Below are positions 9,035 to 17,636 of a stretch of 64,000 nt of DNA, in pieces; within the stretch, counting starts at the first letter, position 1; every line of letters begins with the position of its first letter. Origin of the DNA: Candidatus Leptovillus gracilis (lineage in GTDB: Bacteria; Chloroflexota; Anaerolineae; Promineifilales; Promineifilaceae); the NCBI GenBank assembly GCA_016716065.1, contig JADJXA010000011.1, forward strand, positions 62,001 to 126,000. Reading direction: 5' to 3'. Made by a program: the position numbers and the translations under genes. The notes under the pieces are model-generated. The model was not told the DNA's origin and did no database searches. It was given only the letters and a program-made list of their open reading frames with translations.

Positions 9035-9901
9035 TTATGCCTCGCTGAGCAGCGCCTGCCGCGCCTGCTGCAAATTCGCCTGCTGCGCTTCGCTCAGCGT
9101 CGGATAGGCCAGATTTAACGATTCCAATTTGCTGACAATCACATCGGCGATGGCCGCCCGTGTAAACCACTTATGGTCGGCCGGGATGATGTGCCAGGGC
9201 GCCCATTCCGTGCTGGTATGGCTAAAACAATCCTCATAAGCCGCCTGGTAAGCATCCCAATGGCCTCGCTCTTTGGTATCGGCCGTCGAAAACTTCCAAT
9301 TCTTCTCCGGTGTTTCGATCCGCGACAGAAAGCGTTTTTTCTGCTCTTCTTTAGACAGGTGCAAGAAAAATTTCAGGATGATGATGCCGTTACGCACCAG
9401 GTATTTCTCAAAATGATTGATGTCTTCAAAGCGATTTTGCCACACGTCTGGCCCCCGGCGCGAGGGCGGCAGCTTCTGCCCGTCCAGGATGGCCGGATGG
9501 ACGCGCACCACCAGAACCTCCTCGTAATAAGAGCGGTTAAAGATGCCGAAACGGCCGCGTTCTGGCAGACGAATCATGCAGCGCCAGAGGAAATCGTGGT
9601 CCAGCTCTTCGTCGGATGGTTTTTTGAAGCTGAACACCTGGCAGCCCTGAGGATTCACGCCAGACATGACGTGTTTGATCGCCCCATCTTTCCCGGCCGC
9701 GTCTGGCGCTTGCAAGATGATGAGCAGGGAGTAATTGTCCTGTGCGTAAAACACATCTTGCAGCGACTGAAGTCGTTTTAGGTCGTCGGCTAACTGCTTT
9801 TCAGCTTCCTTTTTGTGGCTGAAGTGGCCGGTGAAGCCGGAGTCATGGTCGGCCAGGCGAATGGCCTGACCTGGGGGAGCGATAAATGTGTTTGGGTCCA
9901 T
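9035..9901 (-). CDS. ppk2: Polyphosphate kinase 2 family protein
   Basis: The 288-residue product belongs to the PPK2 P-loop kinases, which move phosphate between polyphosphate and nucleotides in the cytoplasm, making GTP/ATP from poly-P or the reverse. The Walker A segment is APDAAGKDGAI (about residues 65-75); the FNRSYYEEVLVVRVHP segment is the conserved Walker B/lid-side signature of the family, and the downstream WKFSTADTKERGHWD and WHIIPADHKWF blocks are also typical. A clear AAGGAG lies about nine bases before the ATG at 9901. Length is that of single-domain PPK2. Which nucleotide it prefers cannot be decided by eye. It is followed by the convergent GT-C gene and preceded by a repeat-rich gap. 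Confidence 0.93.
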   Translation of the reverse strand: MDPNTFIAPPGQAIRLADHDSGFTGHFSHKKEAEKQLADDLKRLQSLQDVFYAQDNYSLLIILQAPDAAGKDGAIKHVMSGVNPQGCQVFSFKKPSDEELDHDFLWRCMIRLPERGRFGIFNRSYYEEVLVVRVHPAILDGQKLPPSRRGPDVWQNRFEDINHFEKYLVRNGIIILKFFLHLSKEEQKKRFLSRIETPEKNWKFSTADTKERGHWDAYQAAYEDCFSHTSTEWAPWHIIPADHKWFTRAAIADVIVSKLESLNLAYPTLSEAQQANLQQARQALLSEA

Positions 9902-10111
9902 CAGGCGAGTCTCCTTTTATCTGATGCGCAGCCGCGGCTGCTAACCGTGTCCCAGCGGCGCGATTTGCCAACATCTTACTTGACAAGGTGACAAGGTAAC
10001 ATCTGACAAGGTGACAAAAATGCCAGATGATGACCTTTGCAAATGTATTGTTACTATAACGACTGCGTTTGGCTTGCGCAAGCTCGCTGCCCTCCGCCCA
10101 TGATTGTTGCC
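9902..10111. repeat. Intergenic gap with GACAAGGT micro-repeats
   Basis: The 210-base gap between the PPK2 gene and the next minus-strand gene contains TGACAAGGTGACAAGG at 9981-9996 and a second TGACAAGGTGACA at 10003-10015. The rest shows no gene. The PPK2 ribosome-binding site lies at its left edge. Confidence 0.6.
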
Positions 10112-10885
10112 TTATGTCTCCGGCGTGCGGCTGTGGATGGTGAGGTTTTGCACTTCCAGCCATTGGGTGGTGGGCACAGGCAGCACGCCCCAACGGAAAC
10201 GGCCGTCATTCGTCGCCACCATGTATTGATTGTCCAGCCAACAGACAAAACCCAACGGGCCGCGAGGGCTGTGGTCGGATTGCAGCATGGTTTGCCCATC
10301 CACCCTAAACTGGCAGCCAGACGGCCGCCAGACCAATTCGTAGTGATGCCACGCCGTCAGGGCGACAGGCACGGGGGCGAAACTGATGCCCAGGCGGCGG
10401 CGCGTGGCCGGCCAGAGCCGTTTTTGCAGCGCCGGCAACCGGTTTAGCAGGGGGATGATGGGGGCCAGGGGAATCAGTGAAACGGCCGTGCCCTGGCCCG
10501 CGTCCAGAGTGGCTGCAAACCAACCGCGCCCGGGTCCGGCGGCAGCCAGGGGCAGGTCTGATGGCGCGGAGGCAAAAAAGAACCAGGTGGCCTGTGGCAG
10601 CGCCGGCCAGCGCACCGTCGGATCGCCAAAGGGGGCGTTCCAAAAGCCAAAGCCGCCCGTACCCACCAATTGGTCTGCTTCATGCGAAAACCGGGCATGG
10701 ACGGACAACACTACACCTGGCCGCCAGCGATAATGGGAACGGCCGTGTCCCGTCGCCAGACCATAATCGTCAAACTGCGCATCGGCGTAGCCAGACTGCA
10801 CCGGTGGCAGCCAACACGTCGTTGTCGGACCCCACGTTACACATCCGCCATGCAGTTCGAGCAGTCTAAAATCAGCCAGGTTCAT
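10112..10885 (-). CDS. Hypothetical protein, concanavalin-like jelly-roll suspected
   Basis: A 257-residue soluble protein without a signal peptide. GTGGFGFWNAPF, HHYELVWRPSGCQFRVDG and the closing WLEVQNLTIH block resemble the sandwich cores of LamG/GH16-like (concanavalin A-like) folds, which bind or cut carbohydrates; the resemblance is weak and no catalytic E-x-D-x-x-E is seen, so an enzymatic role is not claimed. GAGAGGA lies at proper spacing before the ATG at 10885. It shares strand with PPK2 but is separated by 210 bases. It diverges from the MBL-fold gene across a dispersed repeat element. Confidence 0.65.
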   Translation of the reverse strand: MNLADFRLLELHGGCVTWGPTTTCWLPPVQSGYADAQFDDYGLATGHGRSHYRWRPGVVLSVHARFSHEADQLVGTGGFGFWNAPFGDPTVRWPALPQATWFFFASAPSDLPLAAAGPGRGWFAATLDAGQGTAVSLIPLAPIIPLLNRLPALQKRLWPATRRRLGISFAPVPVALTAWHHYELVWRPSGCQFRVDGQTMLQSDHSPRGPLGFVCWLDNQYMVATNDGRFRWGVLPVPTTQWLEVQNLTIHSRTPET

Positions 10886-10958
10886 CCGTCCTCTCGTTTT
10901 GGAAAGTCAACTTTGCGCAAAAAGCTGGCCTTCTTGCCAGAACTATCGTCGGCCAGCG

Positions 10959-11070
10959 GCAATCCCAATGTTGGTAGGGGCGAGACAGGCGGCAGCCGAG
11001 ATGTTGGCGAATGGCCGAGACGTTGGCCCGCCTGTCCCGCCCCTACGAGAAGGTTCATCATTGGAATTGC
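10959..11070. repeat. Dispersed palindromic element, copy 1 (MITE-like)
   Basis: A 112-base element in the divergent gap. Its ends are inverted: GCAATCCCAAT at the left and ATTGGAATTGC at the right. Inside, GTAGGGGCGAGACAGGCGG (10974-10992) pairs with 11028-11046 with one mismatch. Bases 10979-11073 match the reverse complement of 59128-59222 at 85 of 95 positions, so this is a mobile or amplified family. It has no coding capacity. Confidence 0.85.
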
Positions 11071-11111
11071 TGGTCGGCCAGTTCGCGCCTGCTTATTGTC
11101 TGGGAATGGAG

Positions 11112-11117
11112 TATAAT
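11112..11117 (+). promoter_or_regulatory. Possible -10 box for the MBL-fold gene
   Basis: A perfect TATAAT lies 27 bases before the ATG at 11144, immediately downstream of the dispersed element. No good -35 hexamer is present at 16-18 bases, so the assignment is tentative. Confidence 0.4.
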
Positions 11118-11143
11118 TGCGCCCACCAAGGAGAAGCATTTTT

Positions 11144-11773
11144 ATGGAAATTACGTGGTACGGACTTAGCTGCTTTCGCATTGCCGATAGAAAACACGCA
11201 ACGGTCATCACTGACCCCTATGATTCAAGCCTGGGGCTGCCCACACTGAAAATAAAAGGCGATGTTATCACAGTCAGCCATGACGCCAAAGGGCATAATA
11301 ACCCGGAAGTCATTGGCGGCTATCAACATGTGCTGACGGGTCCTGGCGAGTATGAAATTGGCAACGTATTTATCACCGGCATTGCCCTGCCCGGCGAGAC
11401 CAAATCCAGCCAAAACGTGATTTACGTGTTTGATTTTGACGGGCTGACAGTTGCCCATCTGGGCGATATGCAAAAAGTGCCCTCACAGACGCAAATCGAA
11501 GCGCTGGAAGAAGTGCGGGTGCTGCTTTTGCCCGTTGGCGGAGGCAAAAGCCTGAACGCGGCCCAGGCTTCTGAGCTGGTATCTATGTTGGAGCCGAATA
11601 TCGTGGTCCCCATGCACTACCAGATACCCAATCTAACGATTGAGTTGGATGGCGTAGAACGTTTCTTGAAGGAAATGGGCGTTACGGAACCGAAAGAGGA
11701 AAGCGTCCTCAAAATTTCGGCGACTTCGCTGCCCGAAGAGACAGAAATTATCTTGCTGACGCCCCGATCATAG
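11144..11773 (+). CDS. MBL-fold (UlaG-like) metallo-hydrolase family protein
   Basis: Start at ATG 11144, preceded by AAGGAG at 11128-11133. The 209-residue protein follows the UlaG/metallo-beta-lactamase pattern: N-terminal ITWYGLSCFRI, TDPYD, then VSHDAKGHNN in place of the metal motif, LGD, and VPMHYQ near the end. The canonical H-x-H-x-D-H appears as H-D-A-K-G-H, so the second His and the Asp are missing while LGD and the late His persist; the metal site may be reduced or altered. Relatives hydrolyse varied substrates, so none is proposed. The next small gene follows after four bases, indicating co-transcription. Confidence 0.85.
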   Translation: MEITWYGLSCFRIADRKHATVITDPYDSSLGLPTLKIKGDVITVSHDAKGHNNPEVIGGYQHVLTGPGEYEIGNVFITGIALPGETKSSQNVIYVFDFDGLTVAHLGDMQKVPSQTQIEALEEVRVLLLPVGGGKSLNAAQASELVSMLEPNIVVPMHYQIPNLTIELDGVERFLKEMGVTEPKEESVLKISATSLPEETEIILLTPRS

Positions 11774-11777
11774 TTGG

Positions 11778-12086
11778 ATGCTTATGATGACTAAACTTTT
11801 AATGCGCTGGAATATCCGTCCAGAAACCGAATCGGAATATTACGAATTTTTGGTTCATGAATTTATGCCGGGCATGAACAAACTAGGCATTGATGAAATT
11901 CAGGTGTGGTACACCACGTATGGCACTTGTGAACAGAAGTTAGCCAGCGGTATCGCCCCATCGGCGGACAAGATGAAAGTCGCGCTGCGCAGCACCGCCT
12001 GGAAGGAACTGCATGACAAACTGCAAACTTATGTGACCGATTTTAATCTGAAAATCGTATCTGCTAATCGTGGGTTTCAGATTTAG
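11778..12086 (+). CDS. Small conserved-looking protein, possible dimeric alpha/beta barrel
   Basis: A 102-residue soluble protein starting four bases after the MBL-fold gene; further in-frame ATGs at 11784 and 11787 are alternative starts. The N-terminal LLMRWNIRPETESEYYEFLVHEFMPGM has the strand-helix pattern of ferredoxin-like dimeric barrels (ABM/EthD-like), but no family signature is secure. Function not recognised. The gene is followed by a terminator at 12172-12202. Confidence 0.7.
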   Translation: MLMMTKLLMRWNIRPETESEYYEFLVHEFMPGMNKLGIDEIQVWYTTYGTCEQKLASGIAPSADKMKVALRSTAWKELHDKLQTYVTDFNLKIVSANRGFQI

Positions 12087-12171
12087 GGGTAGTCATGTGG
12101 CGGGCAACTTGGCAGCGCCAAAGAGGACTACGCCTGACCATGTTATCTGGTTAATGGCCCCTATTGTAACC

Positions 12172-12202
12172 AAAAAGCCTGTCCATCTGGGGCAGGCTTT
12201 TT
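12172..12202. terminator. Bidirectional rho-independent terminator
   Basis: AAAAAGCCTG (12172-12181) pairs with CAGGCTTTTT (12193-12202) around an 11-base loop. T-runs on both strands suit it to end both the plus-strand MBL operon and the opposing FmdB gene. Confidence 0.9.
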
Positions 12203-12238
12203 TATCCTAATGGGCGATGGCAGGTTGATCGGTTGTGG

Positions 12239-12586
12239 CTAGACGGCCGTTGCTGGCGCTTTTTCTGGCTTTGTTTCTTTGGCGCTGCTGCTTTCGCCTG
12301 ACTTGCTTTCACTGCTTTCCCGGTTTTCACCACCACTGCTGCTGTCCGCTGCCGCACTTTTTTCCGCTTTATCAGCCTTAGAGCCGGCCGTCAGGCTGGC
12401 GTTCTGGCCGGACCGGTTATCGGTGACGTAAAAACCTTTACCCTTAAACACAACACCAACAGTATTCACAACCCGCCGTATCTCTCCCTGGCACACAGGG
12501 CAGGCAGACAGCGGTTCATCCGTCATCCGCTGGCGAACTTCAAACTCATGGTCACACTCTTTGCAGCGATACATGTAAATCGGCAT
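12239..12586 (-). CDS. FmdB-family zinc-ribbon protein
   Basis: The start is taken at the internal ATG 12586, giving MPIYMYRC, the usual FmdB N-terminus; a Met codon four codons earlier is also in frame. Residues 1-45 form a zinc ribbon: CKEC and CPVC provide two CxxC knuckles, followed by the FKGKGFYVTD block typical of the family. The remaining tail is rich in Ser, Glu, Lys and Ala and is probably disordered. FmdB proteins are small putative regulatory zinc ribbons named from the amidase/formamidase operon; no direct function is established. It is monocistronic and diverges from the PH-domain gene. Confidence 0.9.
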   Translation of the reverse strand: MPIYMYRCKECDHEFEVRQRMTDEPLSACPVCQGEIRRVVNTVGVVFKGKGFYVTDNRSGQNASLTAGSKADKAEKSAAADSSSGGENRESSESKSGESSSAKETKPEKAPATAV

Positions 12587-12660
12587 CTTACAATCCACAC
12601 AGTCATGATTGATTTGCTAATCGTTTTGTCGAAAGTTGATTGTAACGGTCAGCCTATATT

Positions 12661-12689
12661 TTGACAACCCAACAACCGTGCATTATGCT
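12661..12689 (+). promoter_or_regulatory. Sigma-70-type promoter for the PH-domain gene
   Basis: TTGACA at 12661-12666 and TATGCT at 12684-12689 are separated by exactly 17 bases, about 85 bases upstream of the ATG at 12776. The gap is AT-rich compared with surroundings. Confidence 0.7.
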
Positions 12690-12775
12690 ATCACTGTTTT
12701 GTAAATTTTAGATAAACGCGCAGTCTATTGGCGGGGTCTGTTGACCCCATCATCACAAAAAAAGGAAGGCGAATC

Positions 12776-13333
12776 ATGTCTATTCTGGAAACACATGCCA
12801 AAGTCAAAGCCCAAATATGGCAGGCCATTGACAATTCAGACATTGACGTAAGCGGGATTAACGCCGCAACGTTGTCCGCGCTGGTGGATTTAGCTGCGGG
12901 GTCGGCTTTGTCGGCGTTGGATGAAGAGATGAATTTGGAGCTGCAAAAAGAGGAGAAACCGGCGGTGGATACGGCCGTTGTCCCCGATGTATTAAGCGAC
13001 GACAAGGAAGACATTCTCTGGGAAGGCCGTCCCTTCTTGTCTATCTCGCTTCATTACATCATCACCGATGAACGGATTCGTATCACTTCTGGCGTGTTGG
13101 GCAGAGCGCGGGAAAACATTGAACTGGTGCGCATTCAAGACGTGGATTACAAACAAACCATGTCTGAACGCATGATCAACATCGGCGATATTTCCATTCG
13201 CAGCCATGACCCCAGCCACCCATACGCCGAACTCAAGAATATTAAAGACCCAGAAGCCGTTTATGAGATTCTGCGCCGCGCCGTGCTGCACGCGCGCAAA
13301 CGACATGGCTTTACCTATCGGGAAGAGATGTAA
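12776..13333 (+). CDS. PH-domain (bPH-like) protein
   Basis: Start ATG 12776 is preceded by AGGAAGG. The 185-residue protein has an N-terminal helical/acidic half (about 1-75) and a C-terminal bacterial PH-like domain: ILWEGRPFLSISLHYIITDERIRITSG, ELVRIQDVDYKQT and INIGDISIRSHDP, the pattern seen in bPH_2/DUF304 proteins. These bind membranes or partner proteins; there is no transmembrane helix here, unlike many relatives. A strong promoter and terminator frame it, so it is a single-gene unit. The partner is unknown. Confidence 0.85.
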   Translation: MSILETHAKVKAQIWQAIDNSDIDVSGINAATLSALVDLAAGSALSALDEEMNLELQKEEKPAVDTAVVPDVLSDDKEDILWEGRPFLSISLHYIITDERIRITSGVLGRARENIELVRIQDVDYKQTMSERMINIGDISIRSHDPSHPYAELKNIKDPEAVYEILRRAVLHARKRHGFTYREEM

Positions 13334-13340
13334 AAAAGCA

Positions 13341-13377
13341 CCGGAGCGTCTGTTTCACTGGAAAACAGACGCTCCGG
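13341..13377. terminator. Perfect 15-bp hairpin terminator between convergent genes
   Basis: The arm at 13341-13355 (CCGGAGCGTCTGTTT) pairs perfectly with 13363-13377 around a 7-base loop. It is flanked by AAAAAAGC on the left and GCTTTGTTT on the right, so it can work in both directions for the PH and PlsC genes. Confidence 0.9.
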
Positions 13378-13383
13378 CTTTGT

Positions 13384-14091
13384 TTAGACGGCCGTTTCCG
13401 CTTCACAATGCGGCCAGGCGTCTTCCCCGGCCAACATTGCGGCCAGCGCCGGGCTGTCGGCATAATAACCACGATACGCCTCCGGCAGCAAAGCGGCAAT
13501 GTGAATCATAATAAAATGGGTGGAAGCAGGCAGTTCCCTGGCCCGCACCCGCTGCCCGTTTGTCGGCAAAGTAAAGGGTTCACCAATGCGCACCTCCAAC
13601 GTGGTGGAGCGGAGCTGCTTGAAGTTGCCAAACACGCGATCACAATTCACCAGACCAACCGGTAAAATCGGCACGCCGCAGCGGCTGGCTAAAAATGCCG
13701 CGCCATCTTTGGCGGCCATCAATTCCCCGGAAAAACTGCGCGTGCCTTCTGGAGCCAGGCCAAACACTGTGCCAGACTCAATCGCCGCCATCGCCAGACG
13801 CAGCGATTCCCGATCCGCCTCACCACGATTGATATAAATGGCGCCCAACCAGGCCATAATCGGCCCAAAAACAGGATGGGATCGCCATTTTTCCACGGCG
13901 AAGAAGCGCCACTTTTGCACCGGAAACGTCATCAGCAGCACCGGCGTGTCTACCACGCTGGTATGGTTGAGGACAACCATATAGGCTCCCCCAGCCGGAA
14001 TGTTTTCCCGCCCGGTCACTTGAATGCGCGTCAGCAAAAGCAGACGCACCCCTTGCATGACCAGGCGCACAAGGCGATAACGAAAAAGCAT
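13384..14091 (-). CDS. plsC: 1-acyl-sn-glycerol-3-phosphate acyltransferase (PlsC family)
   Basis: The 235-residue product carries the two main acyltransferase motifs: NHTSVVD (the N-H-x4-D catalytic box) and APEGTRS (glycerophosphate binding), plus an N-terminal hydrophobic helix for membrane association. It would acylate lysophosphatidic acid to phosphatidic acid in phospholipid synthesis at the cytoplasmic face. Length fits the family. AAGGAA precedes the ATG at 14091. Upstream lies a TCTCTAT-type pyrimidine micro-repeat (about 14101-14128). It is divergent from the sensor kinase. Confidence 0.92.
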   Translation of the reverse strand: MLFRYRLVRLVMQGVRLLLLTRIQVTGRENIPAGGAYMVVLNHTSVVDTPVLLMTFPVQKWRFFAVEKWRSHPVFGPIMAWLGAIYINRGEADRESLRLAMAAIESGTVFGLAPEGTRSFSGELMAAKDGAAFLASRCGVPILPVGLVNCDRVFGNFKQLRSTTLEVRIGEPFTLPTNGQRVRARELPASTHFIMIHIAALLPEAYRGYYADSPALAAMLAGEDAWPHCEAETAV

Positions 14092-14255
14092 GAAGTTCCT
14101 TCTCTACTCTATCTCTATTTCTATCTCTCCCCCAAATGCAGGCTGAGTATAGCGGATTTTTTGTTGGCCTACCATGCGCCACTTCCGCCGGGCATAGCCA
14201 CCGGCTGATCACACTGGCGCAAAAACATGTTAAACTCTGGCCTGTGAGGAAGCCG

Positions 14256-16601
14256 ATGCCGTTACCGGATGTTTTTACCCGCCACCTCTGGCTGCAACGT
14301 TTGGCGGAATGGCTTGTGCTGTTCCTGGTTCTGATTGGGGTGATCTGGGCCGCGACCCAAAGCCAGCAAGCGCCGCAGTTAGTGCTGCTCGGCTTGTTGA
14401 CGGTGATTGCCCTTAACTTTAGCCTGCCGGTGGAACGCGGCTCGGCCGGACTTGTCCCGGTGGTGGTGATGAGCAGTTTGTTGATGGTGGGGTTGGAAAC
14501 GGCCGTTACCCTGCTCATCATCAGCGTCATCCTGGCTGAAATTGCCCGCCCTCTGTGGAACCCATTGTGGGAATATGTGGACGTGGCTCGCCCATCCTGG
14601 ACGCAGCGTTTTGGCGTGGGGCTGGTCCACCTCATCAGTCTGGTAGTGGCCGGCCTGGCCTTCGCCCGCCTGGGCGGCGTTGTGCCGTTGACCCTTGAAT
14701 TTGTCGAAGAACTAGACCTGAATCGGCTGACACTGTTGGCGTTGGCCTATGGCGCCACTTATCTAGGGCTGACATGGCTGCTGTGGCTGCTGCTAAAACG
14801 GCCGTGGGCGCGCTTTTTCCAGGACCATGCCCTAACGATTGTCACCTTTGGTTTTTTGGCCCAGCCTTTTGCCTGGTTGGGCAGCATCACTTTTGTGCGC
14901 GATGGCCTGCCGACGTTTGTGATTTTTGCCATTGGCGTCAGCGTTTTCAGCGTTCTGGTGTGGTTGTCGTGGCAGCGGCGCTTCATTATGGAGCGGCGAC
15001 TGGCCCAATTTGCTGCCCTGAACCAATCCGGCGCTTCCCTGCGCGAGACGCTGGATCTGCCCGACGTGCTGGCCCGCACCTATGCGTTGGTCTGTGAGTT
15101 AACGCCGGTAGATGATTTTGCCATCGTCTTGCGCGATGAGGCCGGGCGGTGGCAGCGGCCGTTTGCCAGCCAACCGGCACATCAGCCCGCAGAGCCTTAC
15201 CAGCCGGACGACTTTACGCGCTGGGTGTTAGACAACGGCCGTGTCCTGGACCTGGACCAGCGCAATATGTCCTTCGCTGCCCGCCACCAACTGACGCCAC
15301 CCCGTCCCACACCTGTCGCCTGGTTGGGCATTCCGCTCACCTCCGCCAATCAGGTGAACGGCATGATGATGCTGCAACGCCTGCCACCCAGCCCTACCTT
15401 CAACCAATGGAACCGCGAACTGCTGCTGACCATCGCTGGGCAGGCCAGCGCCGCCATCCAAAACGCCCGCCTTTACAGCGAAACCTTGCGCCTTTACAAC
15501 CTGACAGATGAAGCGCTGGCGCAGCGCGTGAAGCAGTTGCAGGCGTTGCTCGACTCCATTCAGGAAGGGGTGCTGATGATTGACACCACCGGGGCCATCG
15601 TCCTGATCAATCTCATTGCCGCCGGACTGCTCAATCGCCCGGCCCACTTCTTATACCGCCAGCAGTTGGAGGCGGCCACCGACGCCGCGCCGTTGGGCTT
15701 CACCGCCGGGGAACTGGCCGACCTGGTGCGGCGCATTCGCTCTGGCGACCTGCCAGACGCCCGCTGGACTATCTTCGACAGCGCCGATCAACGCTTTTTT
15801 ACACGCCAGGAAGCGCCGGTGGTGGCCGCCGATGGGTTGGCGCTCGGTTGGCTGATGCTGTTTCGTGATGTGACCGAAGAGCAAAAGTTAGCCGAACGGC
15901 GTACCGACCTCACGCGCATGATCGTACACGACCTGCGCAACCCGCTGACCACCGTTGTCAGCACCATCAACCTGCTGGAAACACAACCAGTCCACGAGCA
16001 GCGCACCTTGTTGGACACGGCGCGCCACGGCTGCCTGGACATGCTGGACATGGTGGATTCGCTGATGGACATCAACCGTCTGGAGGCAGGGCAGCCGGTG
16101 GCCGAGGTGGAAGCGATGCGTCTGCCGCCGTTGGTGGAACAGGTGGTACGGCGCGTCACGCCGTTGGCTCAGCAGCGCGGCATCCGCCTGACGTTTGATC
16201 CGCCGCCGCCTGATTTGCCGGCCGTCTGGGCCGACGAGGAGCTGCTGCGGCGGGTCCTCATCAACCTGCTGGACAATGCGCTGAAGTTTACGCCGGCCGG
16301 AGGGCAGGTGAACGGCCGTTTGCAGGCAGAAGTCTCCGCCGATGGTGTGGCTGAACCGGGCGTGCGCTGCCTTATTGCCGATACCGGCCCCGGCATCCCG
16401 GCCGATTTTCACCAACGGGTGTTTGATCGCTTTACGCGCACCAATCAGGATGGCGCGCCGGTGCGGGGAACCGGCCTGGGGCTGACGTTTTGTAAACTGG
16501 CGATTGAGGCGCAGAACGGCCGTATCTGGGTTGAAGACGCGCCCGGCGGCGGCAGCCTGTTTGTCTTTACCTTGCCAGGCATTCCAGACTTCAATTTGTA
16601 A
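14256..16601 (+). CDS. Membrane sensor histidine kinase with GAF and PAS domains
   Basis: Start set at ATG 14256, which follows GTGAGGA; in-frame codons upstream lack a binding site. The 781-residue protein has about eight membrane helices (residues ~15-250), then a GAF-like segment (FAALNQSGASLRETLD...CELTPVDDFAIVLRD), a PAS segment (LLDSIQEGVLMIDTTGAIVLIN), a HisKA dimerisation domain with phospho-acceptor H558 in MIVHDLRNPLT, and an HATPase domain (NLLDNALKF, DTGPGIP, GTGLGLTF). It senses an unknown signal and autophosphorylates on His. No response regulator is adjacent, so it is an orphan kinase by context. The next gene, a lipoprotein, follows after 47 bases. Confidence 0.93.
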   Translation: MPLPDVFTRHLWLQRLAEWLVLFLVLIGVIWAATQSQQAPQLVLLGLLTVIALNFSLPVERGSAGLVPVVVMSSLLMVGLETAVTLLIISVILAEIARPLWNPLWEYVDVARPSWTQRFGVGLVHLISLVVAGLAFARLGGVVPLTLEFVEELDLNRLTLLALAYGATYLGLTWLLWLLLKRPWARFFQDHALTIVTFGFLAQPFAWLGSITFVRDGLPTFVIFAIGVSVFSVLVWLSWQRRFIMERRLAQFAALNQSGASLRETLDLPDVLARTYALVCELTPVDDFAIVLRDEAGRWQRPFASQPAHQPAEPYQPDDFTRWVLDNGRVLDLDQRNMSFAARHQLTPPRPTPVAWLGIPLTSANQVNGMMMLQRLPPSPTFNQWNRELLLTIAGQASAAIQNARLYSETLRLYNLTDEALAQRVKQLQALLDSIQEGVLMIDTTGAIVLINLIAAGLLNRPAHFLYRQQLEAATDAAPLGFTAGELADLVRRIRSGDLPDARWTIFDSADQRFFTRQEAPVVAADGLALGWLMLFRDVTEEQKLAERRTDLTRMIVHDLRNPLTTVVSTINLLETQPVHEQRTLLDTARHGCLDMLDMVDSLMDINRLEAGQPVAEVEAMRLPPLVEQVVRRVTPLAQQRGIRLTFDPPPPDLPAVWADEELLRRVLINLLDNALKFTPAGGQVNGRLQAEVSADGVAEPGVRCLIADTGPGIPADFHQRVFDRFTRTNQDGAPVRGTGLGLTFCKLAIEAQNGRIWVEDAPGGGSLFVFTLPGIPDFNL

Positions 16602-16648
16602 TGCACAGCAGCAGAATGCTAAAATAATTGGCAGGAGGAAATCGTGCC

Positions 16649-17569
16649 ATGAAATTTCATGTAGTGTTCTGGTTGTTGTTGATTTGCACCCTGGCCGCCT
16701 GTGCCTCAGCCGCTCAGGATGCGCCAACGCCGCCGCCGTTGGCGCAGGTGACGGACACGGCCGTATCACCCACCCCAACCACCTCTTCACCCACCGCTGC
16801 GCCAGCCGAGGCGACCACAGCGCCAACGGCTTCGGTCAGCCCTACGCCTGGGGTTGCGGCCAGCGCCACCAGCACAGCAGCAGCAGCGGCGACGGCCGCG
16901 CCCAGCGCTACCCCCAGCCCAACGGCAACGGCAACGGCAACGGCCGCACCCCAACCCAGCCCAACGCCACGTCCGACGGCCGTGCCCTTGTCTGATCTAC
17001 CCAATTTTGCCGGACAGGAGTTGCTGGTGAACGGCCGTATCATCGCCACCGCCAGTTTTAGCCATGGCTTTAAATTCACGCTGGACGACGGGACCGGCCG
17101 GGCAACCCTGCTGCTGTGGCACAACGTCTACGACGACGCCTGGGACGCCCCCAGGTTAAACGTGGGGTCCGTTGTGCGCGCCACCGGCCTGGTGGAACAG
17201 CACGAAGGCGAGTGGCAAATCGTGCCCGATTTTGGCGGTGATGTGAAAGTGACCACCGCCGGCGGCCCATTTGCTCCGGTGCGGCCCATCGGCGAATTGG
17301 GCCAACATGTCGGCGAACTGGCCCAGATCAGCGGCGCAATTATCCGCCTGGAGAGTACCAGCAGCAGCGTCAAGCTGTTTGTGGCCGACGAATCGGGCGA
17401 AATTGTGGTGCTGATCTGGCGTAACGTGCTGGAGCGTATTGCCAACAATGTCGCCCTGGGTGAAGCGGGAACACGTGTCCAGGTTAACGGCCGTGTCGAA
17501 ATGTACCGCAGCAATCTGCAGTTGGTCCCGGCGCTGCCATACGATGTGCTGGTGCAGCCCAATGGATGA
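16649..17569 (+). CDS. Lipoprotein with two OB-fold repeats
   Basis: ATG 16649 follows AGGAGGA at 16633-16639. The 306-residue precursor has a lipobox (TLAAC) near residue 18, then a low-complexity Pro/Thr/Ala/Ser linker to about residue 110, probably a cell-wall-spanning spacer. Two related beta-rich units follow: ELLVNGRIIATASFSHGFKF with DGTGRATLLLWHNVY, and ELAQISGAIIRLE with DESGEIVVLIWRNV. Both resemble OB folds of the nucleic-acid/oligomer-binding type; on an exported lipoprotein the ligand is unknown. It precedes the baseplate-J-like gene by 67 bases and could be co-transcribed. Confidence 0.8.
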   Translation: MKFHVVFWLLLICTLAACASAAQDAPTPPPLAQVTDTAVSPTPTTSSPTAAPAEATTAPTASVSPTPGVAASATSTAAAAATAAPSATPSPTATATATAAPQPSPTPRPTAVPLSDLPNFAGQELLVNGRIIATASFSHGFKFTLDDGTGRATLLLWHNVYDDAWDAPRLNVGSVVRATGLVEQHEGEWQIVPDFGGDVKVTTAGGPFAPVRPIGELGQHVGELAQISGAIIRLESTSSSVKLFVADESGEIVVLIWRNVLERIANNVALGEAGTRVQVNGRVEMYRSNLQLVPALPYDVLVQPNG

Positions 17570-17636
17570 AGTTCGGCACGTGATTGCGGCAGACGGCCAG
17601 AAAAATGGTAAGATACTGGGCAAGGAATGACCGCAG

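Noticed and set aside
16714..17124. Minus-strand open frame with Val/Ala/Gly repeats
   Set aside because: It mirrors the Pro/Thr/Ala-rich linker of the lipoprotein on the other strand; the repeats come from that low complexity.
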